From positions 1,054,001-1,118,000 of the forward strand of contig NC_134988.1 of NCBI RefSeq assembly GCF_050947335.1: DNA of 64,000 nt, in the 5' to 3' direction. The notes beneath the pieces were generated by a model. It worked only from the letters and a program-made list of their open reading frames with translations, was not told the origin of the DNA and made no database searches. Numbering within the stretch: position 1 is the first letter of the stretch; each line of letters opens with the position of its first letter. Positions 13,985 through 29,137 of this stretch are shown piece by piece. A program made the position numbers and the translations under genes. This DNA comes from Megachile rotundata (Eukaryota; Arthropoda; Insecta; Hymenoptera; Megachilidae).

Positions 13985-14087
13985 CGTACAATCACAATCG
14001 TACAATCACAATCGCACACCCACAATCAGACAATCACAATCATACAATCACAATCGTACAATCACAATCGCACACCCACAATCAGAC
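13985..14087 (+). repeat. Double CpG cluster of variant monomers
   Basis: Successive monomers carry TCGTAC, TCGTAC, TCGCACACCC and CAGACAATC, then after a short gap TCGTAC, TCGCACACCC and CAGACAATC again. Spacing stays at 14 bp. CpG is absent from the consensus, so such clusters are among the few CpG-dense points in the array. The double form recurs at 29035, 32473, 46277 and 53965. Confidence 0.9.
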
Positions 14088-14965
14088 AATCACAATCATA
14101 CAATCACAATCATACAATCACAATCATACAATCACAATCATACTTTCACAATCATAATATCACAATCATACAATCACAATCATACAATCACAGTCATACA
14201 ATCACAATCATACAATCACAATCATACTATCACAATCATACAATCACAATCATACAATCACAATCATACAATCACAATCATACAATCACAATCATACAAT
14301 CGCAAGCATACAATCACAATCATACAATCTCAATCATACAATCACAATCATACAATCACAATCTTACAATCACAATCATACTTTCACAATCATAATATCA
14401 CAATCATACAATCACAATCATACAATCACAGTCATACAATCACAATCATACAATCACAAGCATACAATCGCAAGCATACAATCACAATCAAAGAATCACA
14501 ATCATACATTCAAAATCATGCAATCACAATCATACAATCACAATCATGCAATCACAATCATACAATCACAATCATACAATCACAATCGTACAATCACAAT
14601 CATACAATCACAATCATACAATCACAATCATACAATCACAATCATACAATCACAATCATACAATCACTATCATACAATCACAATCATACAATCACAATCA
14701 TACAATCGCAAGCATACAATCACATTCATACAATCTCAATCATACAATCTCAATCATACAATCACAATCATACAATTACAATCATACAATTACAATCATA
14801 CAATCACAATCATACAATCACTATCATACAATCACAATCATACAATCACAATCATACAATCGCAATCATACAATCGAATTCATACAATCGCAATCATACA
14901 ATCACAATCATACAATCGCAATCATACAATCACAATCATACAATCGCAATCATACAATTACAATC

Positions 14966-15013
14966 TCCCAAATACAATCTCCCAAATACAATCTCCCAAA
15001 TACAATCTCCCAA
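14966..15013 (+). repeat. Four-copy TCCCAA run
   Basis: TCCCAA at 14966, 14980, 14994 and 15008, in dialect A, followed by an ACAACC monomer and then the AAAATTATGC variant. Its counterpart is at 33454. Confidence 0.95.
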
Positions 15014-15239
15014 ATACAATCATACAATCACAATCATACAACCACAATCATACAATCACAATCATGCAATCACAATCATACATTCAAAATTATGCAATCA
15101 CAATCATACAATCACAATCATACAATCACAATCATACAATCACAATCATACAATCACAATCATACAATCACAATCATACAATCGCAATCATACAATTACA
15201 ATCTCCCAAATACAATCTCCCAAATACAATCATACAATC

Positions 15240-17950
15240 ACAATCATACAATCACAATCATACAATCACAATCACACTATCACAATCATACAATCACAAT
15301 CATACAATCACAATCATACAATCACAATCATACAATCACAATCATACAATCACAATCATACATTCAAAATCATGCAATCACGACCATACAATCACAATCA
15401 TGCAATCACAATCATACAATCACAATCATACATTCAAAATCATGCAATCACAATCATACAATCACAATCATACAATCACAATCATACAATCACAATCATA
15501 CAATCACAATCATAGAATCACAATCATAGAATCACAATCATACAATCACAATCATACAATCGCAATCATACAATCACAATCATACAATCACAATCATACA
15601 TTCAAAATCATGCAATCACAACCATACAATCACAATCATGCAATCACAATCATACAATCACAATCATACATTCAAAATCATGCAATCACAATCATACAAT
15701 CACAATCATGCAATCACAATCATACAATCACAATCATACAATCACAATCATACAATCACAATCATACAATCACAATCATACAATCACAATCATACAATCA
15801 CAATCATACAATCACAATCATACAATCACAATCATACAATCACTATCATACAATCACAATCATACAATCACAATCATACAATCGCAAGCATACAATCACA
15901 TTCATACAATCTCAATCATACAATCTCAATCATACAATCACAATCATACAATTACAATCATATAATTACAATCATACAATCACAATCATACAATCACTAT
16001 CATACAATCACAATCATACAATCACAATCATACAATCGCAATCATACAATCGAATTCATACAATCGCAATCATACAATCACAATCATACAATCGCAATCA
16101 TACAATCACAATCATACAATCACAATCATACAATCACAATCATACAATCGAATTCATACAATCGCAATCTTGCAATCACAATCATACAATCGCAATCATA
16201 CAATTACAATCTCCCAAATACAATCTCACAAAAACAATCATACAATCACAATCATACAATCACAATCACACAATCACAATCATACAATCACAATCATACT
16301 ATCACAATCATACAATCACAATCATACAATCACAATCATACAATCACAATCATACATTCAAAATCATGCAATCACAACCATACAATCACAATCATGCAAT
16401 CACAATCATACAATCACAATCATACATTCAAAATCATGCAATCACAATCATACAATCACAATCATGCAATCACAATCATACAATCACAATCATACAATCA
16501 CAATCATACAATCACAATCATACAATCACAATCATACAGTCACTATCATACAATCACAATCATACAATCACAATCATACAATCGCAAGCATACAATCACA
16601 TTCATACAATCTCAATCATACAATCTCAATCATACAATCACAATCATACAATTACAATCATACAATTACAATCATACAACCACAATCATACAATCACAAT
16701 CATACATTCAAAATCATGCAATCACAATCATACAATCACAATCATACAATCGCAATCATACAATCGAATTCATACAATCGCAATCATACAATCACAATCA
16801 TACAATCGCAATCATACAATCACAATCATACAATCACAATCATACAATCACAATCATACAATCGAATTCATACAATCGCAATCATACAATCGCAATCATA
16901 CAATCGCAATCATACGATTACAATCTCCCAAATACAATCTCCCAAATACAATCATACAATCACAATCATACAATCACAATCATACAATCACAATCATACA
17001 ATCACAATCATACTATCACAATCATACAATCACAATCATACAATCACAATCATACAATCACAATCATACAATCACAATCATACAATCACAATCATACATT
17101 CAAAATCATGCAATCACAACCATACAATCACAATCATGCAATCACAATCATACAATCACAATCATACATTCAAAATCATGCAATCACAATCATACAATCA
17201 CAATCATGCAATCACAATCATAAAATCACAATCATACAATCACAATCATACAATCACAATCATACTATCGCAATCATACAATCACAATCATACAATCACA
17301 ATCATACAATCACAATCATGCATTCAAAATCATGCAATCACAACCATACAATCACAATCATGCAATCACAATCATACAATCACAATCATACAATCACAAT
17401 CATACATTCAAAATCATGCAATCACAACCATACAATCACAATCATGCAATCACAATCATACAATCACAATCATACATTCAAAATCATGCAATCACAATCA
17501 TACAATCGCAATCATACAATCGCAATCATACAATCGCAATCATACTATCACAATCATACATTCAAAATCATGCAATCACAACCATACAATCACAATCATG
17601 CAATCACAATCATACAATCACAATCATACATTCCAAATCATGCAATCACAATCATACAATCACAATCATGCAATCACAATCATACAATCACAATCATACA
17701 ATCACAATCATACAATCACAATCATACAATCACAATCATACAATCACAATCATACAATCACAATCATACAATCACTATCATACAATCACAATCATACAAT
17801 CACAATCATACAATCGCAAGCATACAATCACATTCATACAATCTCAATCATACAATCTCAATCATACAATCACAATCATACAATTACAATCATACAATTA
17901 CAATCATACAACCACAATCATACAATCACAATCATACATTCAAAATCATG
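15240..17950 (+). repeat. Segment paralogous to 21060-23750
   Basis: The CACGACC variant at 15381 matches the one at 21202 (spacing 5821 bp), and successive variants stay in register. After about 17.1 kb the spacing becomes 5793 bp because this copy carries two extra monomers. The match is lost near 17950/23750. With the second 18-kb copy this segment exists four times in the window (also 33.7-36.4 kb and 38.3-41.0 kb). Confidence 0.8.
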
Positions 17951-18444
17951 CAATCACAATCATACAATCACAATCATACAATCGCAATCATACAATCGAA
18001 TTCATACAATCGCAATCATACAATCACAATCATACAATCGCAATCATACAATCACAATCATACAATCACAATCATACAATCACAATCATACAATCGAATT
18101 CATACAATCGCAATCATACAATCGCAATCATACAATCGCAATCATACGATTACAATCTCCCAAATACAATCTCCCAAATACAATCATACAATCACAATCA
18201 TACAATCACAATCATACAATCACAATCATACAATCACAATCATACTATCACAATCATACAATCACAATCATACAATCACAATCATACAATCACAATCATA
18301 CATTCAAAATCATGCAATCACAACCATACAATCACAATCATGCAATCACAATCATACAATCACAATCATACATTCAAAATCATGCAATCACGACCATACA
18401 ATCACAATCATGCAATCACAATCATACAATCACAATCATACATT

Positions 18445-19690
18445 CAAAATCATGCAATCACAATCATACAATCACAATCATACAATCACAATCATACAAT
18501 CACAATCATACAATCACAATCATAGAATCACAATCATAGAATCACAATCATACAATCACAATCATACAATCGCAATCATACAATCACAATCATACAATCA
18601 CAATCATACAATCACAATCATACAATCACAATCATACAATCACAATCATACTATCACAATCATACAATCACAATCATACAATCACAATCATACAATCACA
18701 ATCATACATTCAAAATCATGCAATCACAACCATACAATCACAATCATGCAATCACAATCATACAATCACAATCATACATTCAAAATCATGCAATCACAAT
18801 CATACAATCACAATCATGCAATCACAATCATAAAATCACAATCATACAATCACAATCATACAATCACAATCATACTATCGCAATCATACAATCACAATCA
18901 TACAATCACAATCATACAATCACAATCATACATTCAAAATCATGCAATCACAACCATACAATCACAATCATGCAATCACAATCATACAATCACAATCATA
19001 CAATCACAATCATACATTCAAAATCATGCAATCACAACCATACAATCACAATCATGCAATCACAATCATACAATCACAATCATACATTCAAAATCATGCA
19101 ATCACAATCATACAATCGCAATCATACAATCGCAATCATACAATCGCAATCATACAATCGCAATCATACTATCACAATCATACATTCAAAATCATGCAAT
19201 CACAACCATACAATCACAATCATGCAATCACAATCATACAATCACAATCATACATTCCAAATCATGCAATCACAATCATACAATCACAATCATGCAATCA
19301 CAATCATACAATCACAATCATACAATCACAATCATACAGTCACAATCATACAATCACTATCATACAATCACAATCATACAATCGCAATCATACAATCGCA
19401 AGCATACAATCACATTCATACAATCTCAATCATACAATCTCAATCATACAATCACAATCATACTATCACAATCATACAATCACAATCATACAATCACAAT
19501 CATACAGTCACAATCATACAATCACAATCATACATTCAAAATCATACAATCACAATCATACAATCGCAATCATACAATCACAATCATACAATCGCAATCA
19601 TACAATCACAATCATACAATCACAATCATACAATCACAATCATACAATCACAATCATACAATCACAATCATACAATCACAATCATACATT
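18445..19690 (+). repeat. 89-monomer segment present only in the first 18-kb copy
   Basis: The first-copy counterpart jumps from offset 18474 to offset 17228 here, a difference of 1246 bp, exactly 89 x 14. Both ends lie in an ATTCAAAATCATGCAA unit. The second copy (36915-36931) has the left flank of one unit and the right flank of the other, including the rare CAAACACAATC variant shared by 19701 and 36929. This is what unequal exchange between two like units would leave. Gain in the first copy is equally possible. Confidence 0.8.
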
Positions 19691-20009
19691 CAAAACCATG
19701 CAAACACAATCATACAATCACAATCATGCAATCACAATCATACAATCACAATCATACATTCAAAATCATGCAATCACAATCATACAATCGCAATCATACA
19801 ATTACAATCTCCCAAATACAATCATACGATCACAATCATACAATCACAATCATACAATCACAATCATACAATCACAATCATACAATCGCATTCATACAAT
19901 CGCAATCATACAATCACAATCATACAATCGCAATCATACAATTACAATCTCCCAAATACAATCTCCCAAATACAATCTCCCAAATACAATCATACAATCA
20001 CAATCATAC

Positions 20010-21065
20010 AATTATAATCATACAATCACAATCATACAATCACAATCATACAATCACAATCATACAATCACAATCATACTATCACAATAATACAATCACA
20101 ATCATACAATCACAATCATCCAATCACAATCATGCAATCACAATCATACACTCAAAATCATGCAATCACAATCATACATTCAAAATCATGCAATCACAAT
20201 CATACAATCATAATCATACAATCACAATCATACAATCACAATCGTACAATCACAATCGTACAATCACAATCGCACAACCACAATCAGACAATCACAATCA
20301 TACAATCACAATCATACAATCACAATCATACAATCCCAATCATACAATCACAATCATACAATCACAATCATGCAATCACAATCATACATTCAAAATCATG
20401 CAATCACAATCATACAATCACAATCATGCAATCACAATCATACAATCATAATCATACAATTACAATCATACATCACAATCATACAATCACAATCATACAA
20501 TCGCAATCATACAATTACAATATCCCAAATACAAACTCCCAAATACAATCATACAATCACAATCATACAATCACAATCATACAATCACAATCATACAATC
20601 ACAATCATACAATCACAATCATACAATCACAATCATGCAATCACAATCATACATTCAAAATCATGCAATCACAATCATACAATCACAATCATGCAATCAC
20701 AATCATACAATCATAATCATACAATTACAATCATACATCACAATCATACAATCACAATCATACAATCACAATCATACAATCACGATCATACAATCACAAT
20801 CATACAATCACAATCATACAATCACAATCATACAATCACAATCATACAATCACAATCATACAATCACAATCATACAATCACAATCATACAATCACAATCA
20901 TACAACCGCAAGCATACAATCACAATCATACAATCTCAATCATACAATCACAATCATACAATCATAATCATACAATTACAATCATACATCACAATCATAC
21001 AATCACAATCATACAATCGCAATCATACAATTACAATCTCCCGAATACAATCTCCCAAATACAAT
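20010..21065 (+). repeat. Dialect B satellite zone B2 (short)
   Basis: A B island of about 1.06 kb between two A zones. It has ATAATC monomers, one CpG cluster near 20240-20290, three 13-bp monomers (near 20470, 20735 and 20990) and the rare TCTCCCGAATAC variant near 21040. It parallels the start of zone B1 at a spacing of about 11.66 kb, then returns abruptly to dialect A. Confidence 0.85.
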
Positions 21066-24000
21066 CATACAATCACAATCATACAATCACAATCATACAA
21101 TCACAATCACACTATCACAATCATACAATCACAATCATACAATCACAATCATACAATCACAATCATACAATCACAATCATACATTCAAAATCATGCAATC
21201 ACGACCATACAATCACAATCATGCAATCACAATCATACAATCACAATCATACATTCAAAATCATGCAATCACAATCATACAATCACAATCATACAATCAC
21301 AATCATACAATCACAATCATACAATCACAATCATAGAATCACAATCATAGAATCACAATCATACAATCACAATCATACAATCGCAATCATACAATCACAA
21401 TCATACAATCACAATCATACATTCAAAATCATGCAATCACAACCATACAATCACAATCATGCAATCACAATCATACAATCACAATCATACATTCAAAATC
21501 ATGCAATCACAATCATACAATCACAATCATGCAATCACAATCATACAATCACAATCATACAATCACAATCATACAATCACAATCATACAATCACAATCAT
21601 ACAATCACAATCATACAATCACAATCATACAATCACAATCATACAATCACAATCATACAATCACTATCATACAATCACAATCATACAATCACAATCATAC
21701 AATCGCAAGCATACAATCACATTCATACAATCTCAATCATACAATCTCAATCATACAATCACAATCATACAATTACAATCATATAATTACAATCATACAA
21801 TCACAATCATACAATCACTATCATACAATCACAATCATACAATCACAATCATACAATCGCAATCATACAATCGAATTCATACAATCGCAATCATACAATC
21901 ACAATCATACAATCGCAATCATACAATCACAATCATACAATCACAATCATACAATCACAATCATACAATCGAATTCATACAATCGCAATCTTGCAATCAC
22001 AATCATACAATCGCAATCATACAATTACAATCTCCCAAATACAATCTCCCAAAAACAATCATACAATCACAATCATACAATCACAATCACACAATCACAA
22101 TCATACAATCACAATCATACTATCACAATCATACAATCACAATCATACAATCACAATCATACAATCACAATCATACATTCAAAATCATGCAATCACAACC
22201 ATACAATCACAATCATGCAATCACAATCATACAATCACAATCATACATTCAAAATCATGCAATCACAATCATACAATCACAATCATGCAATCACAATCAT
22301 ACAATCACAATCATACAATCACAATCATACAATCACAATCATACAATCACAATCATACAATCACTATCATACAATCACAATCATACAATCACAATCATAC
22401 AATCGCAAGCATACAATCACATTCATACAATCTCAATCATACAATCTCAATCATACAATCACAATCATACAATTACAATCATACAATTACAATCATACAA
22501 CCACAATCATACAATCACAATCATACATTCAAAATCATGCAATCACAATCATACAATCACAATCATACAATCGCAATCATACAATCGAATTCATACAATC
22601 GCAATCATACAATCACAATCATACAATCGCAATCATACAATCACAATCATACAATCACAATCATACAATCACAATCATACAATCGAATTCATACAATCGC
22701 AATCATACAATCGCAATCATACAATCGCAATCATACGATTACAATCTCCCAAATACAATCTCCCAAATACAATCATACAATCACAATCATACAATCACAA
22801 TCATACAATCACAATCATACAATCACAATCATACTATCACAATCATACAATCACAATCATACAATCACAATCATACAATCACAATCATACATTCAAAATC
22901 ATGCAATCACAACCATACAATCACAATCATGCAATCACAATCATACAATCACAATCATACATTCAAAATCATGCAATCACAATCATACAATCACAATCAT
23001 GCAATCACAATCATAAAATCACAATCATACAATCACAATCATACAATCACAATCATACTATCGCAATCATACAATCACAATCATACAATCACAATCATAC
23101 AATCACAATCATACATTCAAAATCATGCAATCACAACCATACAATCACAATCATGCAATCACAATCATACAATCACAATCATACAATCACAATCATACAT
23201 TCAAAATCATGCAATCACAACCATACAATCACAATCATGCAATCACAATCATACAATCACAATCATACATTCAAAATCATGCAATCACAATCATACAATC
23301 GCAATCATACAATCGCAATCATACAATCGCAATCATACTATCACAATCATACATTCAAAATCATGCAATCACAACCATACAATCACAATCATGCAATCAC
23401 AATCATACAATCACAATCATACATTCCAAATCATGCAATCACAATCATACAATCACAATCATGCAATCACAATCATACAATCACAATCATACAATCACAA
23501 TCATACAATCACAATCATACAATCACAATCATACAATCACAATCATACAATCACAATCATACAATCACAATCATACAATCACTATCATACAATCACAATC
23601 ATACAATCACAATCATACAATCGCAAGCATACAATCACATTCATACAATCTCAATCATACAGTCTCAATCATACAATCACAATCATACAATTACAATCAT
23701 ACAATTACAATCATACAACCACAATCATACAATCACAATCATACATTCAAAATCATGCAATCACAATCATACAATCACAATCATGCAATCACAATCATAC
23801 AATCACAATCATACAATCACTATCATACAATCACAATCATACAATCGCAATCATACAATCGCAAGCATACAATCACATTCATACAATCTCAATCATACAA
23901 TCTCAATCATACAATCACAATCATACAATTACAATCATACAATTACAGTCATACAATCACAATCATACAATCACAATCATACTATCACAATCATACAATC

Positions 24001-24529
24001 ACAATCATACAATCACAATCATACAGTCACAATCATACAATCACAATCATACATTCAAAATCATACAATCACAATCATACAATCGCAATCATACAATCAC
24101 AATCATACAATCGCAATCATACAATCACAATCATACAATCACAATCATACAATCACAATCATACAATCACAATCATACAATCACAATCATACAATCACAA
24201 TCATACATTCAAAACCATGCAATCACAATCATACAATCACAATCATGCAATCACAATCATACAATCACAATCATACATTCAAAATCATGCAATCACAATC
24301 ATACAATCGCAATCATACAATTACAATCTCCCAAATACAATCATACGATCACAATCATACAATCACAATCATACAATCACAATCATACAATCACAATCAT
24401 ACAATCGCATTCATACAATCGCAATCATACAATCACAATCATACAATCGCAATCATACAATTACAATCTCCCAAATACAATCTCCCAAATACAATCTCCC
24501 AAATACAATCATACAATCACAATCATACA
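21066..24529 (+). repeat. Dialect A satellite zone A3
   Basis: No gene. Collinear with zone A2 over about 15240-17950 at a spacing of 5821 bp, then 5793 bp. GAATTC pairs fall at 21873/21971 and 22587/22685. A three-copy TCCCAA run (24469-24502) and an ATTATAATC monomer near 24530 mark the return to dialect B. Confidence 0.85.
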
Positions 24530-26128
24530 ATTATAATCATACAATCACAATCATACAATCACAATCATGCAATCACAATCATACAATCATAATCATACAA
24601 TTACAATCATACATCACAATCATACAATCACAATCATACAATCGCAATCATACAATTACAATATCCCAAATACAAACTCCCAAATACAATCATACAATCA
24701 CAATCATACAATCACAATCATACAATCACAATCATACAATCACAATCATACAATCACAATCATACAATCACAATCATGCAATCACAATCATACATTCAAA
24801 ATCATGCAATCACAATCATACAATCACAATCATGCAATCACAATCATACAATCATAATCATACAATTACAATCATACATCACAATCATACAATCACAATC
24901 ATACAATCACAATCATACAATCACGATCATACAATCACAATCATACAATCACAATCATACAATCACAATCATACAATCACAATCATACAATCACAATCAT
25001 ACAATCACAATCATACAATCACAATCATACAATCACAATCATACAACCGCAAGCATACAATCACAATCATACAATCTCAATCATACAATCACAATCATAC
25101 AATCATAATCATACAATTACAATCATACATCACAATCATACAATCACAATCATACAATCGCAATCATACAATTACAATCTCCCGAATACAATCTCCCAAA
25201 TACAATCATACAATCACAATCATACAATCACAATCATACAATCGCAAGCATACAATCACAATCATACAATCTCAATCATACAATCACAATCATACAATCA
25301 TAATCATACAATTACAATCATACATCACAATCATATAATCACATTCATACAATCACAATCATACTATCGCAATCATACAATCACAATCATACAATCGCAA
25401 TCATACAATTACAATATCCCAAATACAATCTCCCAAATACAATCATACAATCACAATCATGCAATCACAATCATACAATCATATTCATACAATCACAATC
25501 ATACAATCACAATCGTACATTCACAATCGTACAATCACAATCGCACAACCACAATCAGACAATCACACTCATACAATCACAATCATACAATCACAATCAT
25601 TCAATCACAATCATACAATCACAATCATACAATCACAATCATGCAATCACAAAAATACAATCATAATCATACAATCACAATCATACAATCGCAATCATAC
25701 AATCACAATCATACAATCATAATCATACAATCACAATCATACAATCATAATCATACAATTACAATCATACATCACAATCATACAATCACAATCATACAAT
25801 CGCAATCATACAATTGCAATCTGCCAAATACAATCTCCCAAATACAATCATACAGTCACAATCATACAATCACAATCATACAATCACAATCATACATTCA
25901 AAATCATGCAATCACAATCATACAATCACAATCATACAATCACAATCATACAATCGCAAGCATACAATCACATTCATACAATCTCAATCATACAATCTCA
26001 ATCATACAATCACAATCATACAATCATAATCATACAATTACAATCATACATCACAATCATACAATCGCAATCATACAATCGCAATCACACAATCACAATC
26101 ATACAATCGCAATCATACAATAACAATC

Positions 26129-26190
26129 TCCCAAATACAATCTCCCAAATACAATCTCCCAAATACAATCTCCCAAATACAATCTCCCAA
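26129..26190 (+). repeat. Five-copy TCCCAA run
   Basis: TCCCAA at 26129, 26143, 26157, 26171 and 26185. Counterpart of the run at 10242 (spacing 15887 bp), with copy number unchanged. The monomer just after it is ATACAATCACAATC, where the 10242 run is followed by ATACAATCGCAATC. Confidence 0.95.
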
Positions 26191-27678
26191 ATACAATCAT
26201 ACAATCACAATCATACAATCACAATCATACAATCACAATCATGCAATCACAATCATACATTCAAAATCATGCAATCACAATCATACAATCACAATCATGC
26301 AATCACAATCATACAATCATAATCATACAATCACAATCATACAATCACAATCATACAATCACAATCATACAATCACAATCATACATTCAAAACCATGCAA
26401 TCACCATCACACAATCACAATCATGCAATCACAATCATACAATCACAATCATACATTCAAAGTCATGCAATCACAATCATACAATTACAATCTCCCAAAT
26501 ACAATCATACGATCACAATCATACAATCACAATCATACAATCACAATCATACAATCACAATCATACAATCACAATCATACAATCACAATCATACAATCAC
26601 AATCATACAATCATAATCATAGAATCACAATCATACAAGTACAATCTCCCAAATACAATCGCCCAAATACAATCTCCCAAATACAATCAAACAATCACAA
26701 TCATACAATCACAATCATACAATCATAATCATACAATTACAATCATACATCACAATCATACAATCACATTCATACAATCACAATCATACTATCGCAATCA
26801 TACAATCATAATCATACAATTACAATCATACATCACAATCATACAATCACATTCATACAATCACAATCATACTATCGCAATCATACAATCACAATCATAC
26901 AATCGCAATCATACAATTACAATATCCCAAATACAATCTCCCAAATACAATCATACAATCACAATCATGCAATCACAATCATACAATCATATTCATACAA
27001 TCACAATCATACAATCACAATCGTACATTCACTGTCGTACAATCACAATCGCACAACCACAATCAGACAATCACACTCATACAATCACAATCATACAATC
27101 ACAATCATACAATCACAATCATACAATCACAATCATACAATCACAATCATACAATCACAATCATACAATCACAATCATACAATCACAATCATACAATCAC
27201 AATCATACAATCACAATCATGCAATCACAAAAATACAATCATAATCATACAATCACAATCATACAATCGCAATCATACAATCACAATCATACAATCATAA
27301 TCATACAATCACAATCATACATCACAATCATACAATCACAATCATACAATCGCAATCATACAAATACAATCTCCCAAATACAATCTCCCAAATACAATCA
27401 TACAGTCACAATCATACAATCACAATCATACAATCACAATCATACATTCAAAATCATGCAATCACAATCATACAATCACAATCATACAATCACAATCATA
27501 CAATCGCAAGCATACAATCACATTCATACAATCTCAATCATACAATCTCAATCATACAATCACAATCATACAATCATAATCATACAATTACAATCATACA
27601 TCACAATCATACAATCGCAATCATACAATCGCAATCACACAATCACAATCATACAATCGCAATCATACAATAACAATC

Positions 27679-27726
27679 TCCCAAATACAATCTCCCAAAT
27701 ACAATCTCCCAAATACAATCTCCCAA
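27679..27726 (+). repeat. Four-copy TCCCAA run
   Basis: AATAAC-led run. Counterparts are 11792 and 44921 (spacing 17242 bp). Confidence 0.93.
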
Positions 27727-28168
27727 ATACAATCATACAATCACAATCATACAATCACAATCATACAATCACAATCATGCAATCACAATCATACAATCAT
27801 AATCATACAATCACAATCATACAATCACAATCATACAATCACAATCATACAATCACAATCACACAATCACAATCATACAATCACAATCATACATTCAAAA
27901 CCATGCAATCACAATCATACAATCACAATCATGCAATCCCAATCATACAATCACAATCATACACTCAAAATCATGCAATCACAATCATACAATCGCAATC
28001 ATACAATTACAATCTCCCAAATACAATCTCCCAAATACAATCATACGATCACAATCATACAATCACAATCATACAATCACAATCATACAATCACAATCAT
28101 ACAATCGCATTCATACAATTGCAATCATACAATCACAATCATACAATCGCAATCATACAATTACAATC

Positions 28169-28216
28169 TCCCAAATACAATCTCCCAAATACAATCTCCC
28201 AAATACAATCTCCCAA
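28169..28216 (+). repeat. Four-copy TCCCAA run
   Basis: Led by ATACAATTAC. Counterparts are 45411 (four copies) and 52331 (five copies). Confidence 0.93.
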
Positions 28217-29034
28217 ATACAATCATACAATCACAATCATACAATTATAATCATACAGTCACAATCATACAATCACAATCGTACATTCACAATCGTACAA
28301 TCGCAATCGCACAACCACAATCAGACAATCACACTCATACAATCACAATCATACAATCACAATCATACAATCACAATCATACAATCACAATCATACAATC
28401 ACAATCATGCAATCACAAAAATACAATCATAATCATACAATCACAATCATACAATCGCAATCATACAATCACAATCATACAATCATAATCATACAATCAC
28501 AATCATACAATCATAATCATACAATTACAATCATACATCACAATCATACAATCACAATCATACAATCGCAATCATACAATTACAATCTCCCAAATACAAT
28601 CTCCCAAATACAATCATACAGTCACAATCATACAATCACAGTCATACAATCACATTCATACATTCAAAATCATGCAATCACAATCATACAATCACAATCA
28701 TACAATCACAATCATACAATCGCAAGCATACAATCACATTCATACAATCTCAATCATACAATCTCAATCACACAATCACAATCATACAATCACAATCATA
28801 CAATCACAATCATGCAATCACAAAAATACAATCATAATCATACAATTACAATCATACAATCACAATCATACAATCACAATCATACAATCACAATCATACA
28901 ATCACAATCATGCAATCACAATCATACATTCAAAATCATGCAATCACAATCATACAATCACAATCATGCAATCACAATCATACAATCATAATCATACAAT
29001 CACAATCATACAATCACAATCATACTATCACAAT

Positions 29035-29137
29035 CGTACAATCACAATCGTACAATCACAATCGCACACCCACAATCAGACAATCACAATCATACAATCA
29101 CAATCGTACAATCACAATCGCACACCCACAATCAGAC
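29035..29137 (+). repeat. Double CpG cluster
   Basis: Same order as 13985-14087 at a spacing of 15050 bp. It is followed by ACTTTC and ATAATATC units near 29191-29210. Confidence 0.9.

Larger units (their letters stand above)
8366..14496 (+). repeat. Dialect B satellite zone B1
   Basis: No gene. Markers are ATAATC monomers, ATACATCACAATC 13-bp monomers (for example 8806-8818, 9071-9083, 9336-9348), CpG clusters with CGTAC, CGCACA and CAGAC (near 8580-8640, 11175-11235, 12295-12352, 12992-13040, 13411-13465 and 13985-14087), ACAAAAATAC units, and TCGCCCAA units near 10815 and 13870. It ends at an AAAGAATC monomer near 14490, followed at once by an ATTCAAAATCATGC unit and dialect A. About 8.7-12.8 kb is paralogous to 24.5-28.7 kb. 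Confidence 0.85.
14497..20009 (+). repeat. Dialect A satellite zone A2
   Basis: No gene. This zone has the same variant vocabulary as zone A1, including GAATTC pairs 98 bp apart (16052/16150 and 16766/16864), GCAAGC units and repeated ATTCAAAATCATGC units. It includes the 1246-bp stretch (about 18445-19690) missing from the second 18-kb copy. The right edge is the ATTATAATC monomer near 20011. Confidence 0.85.

Noticed and set aside
15638..20017. Protein-coding gene of 1459 codons, and all other long + strand open frames
   Set aside because: They are the satellite read through. The 42-bp period gives a 14-residue repeat, overlapping frames give the same peptide, and the starts are variant ATG or TTG triplets with no domain or codon bias. 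The minus strand is closed only because the repeat contains TGA there.
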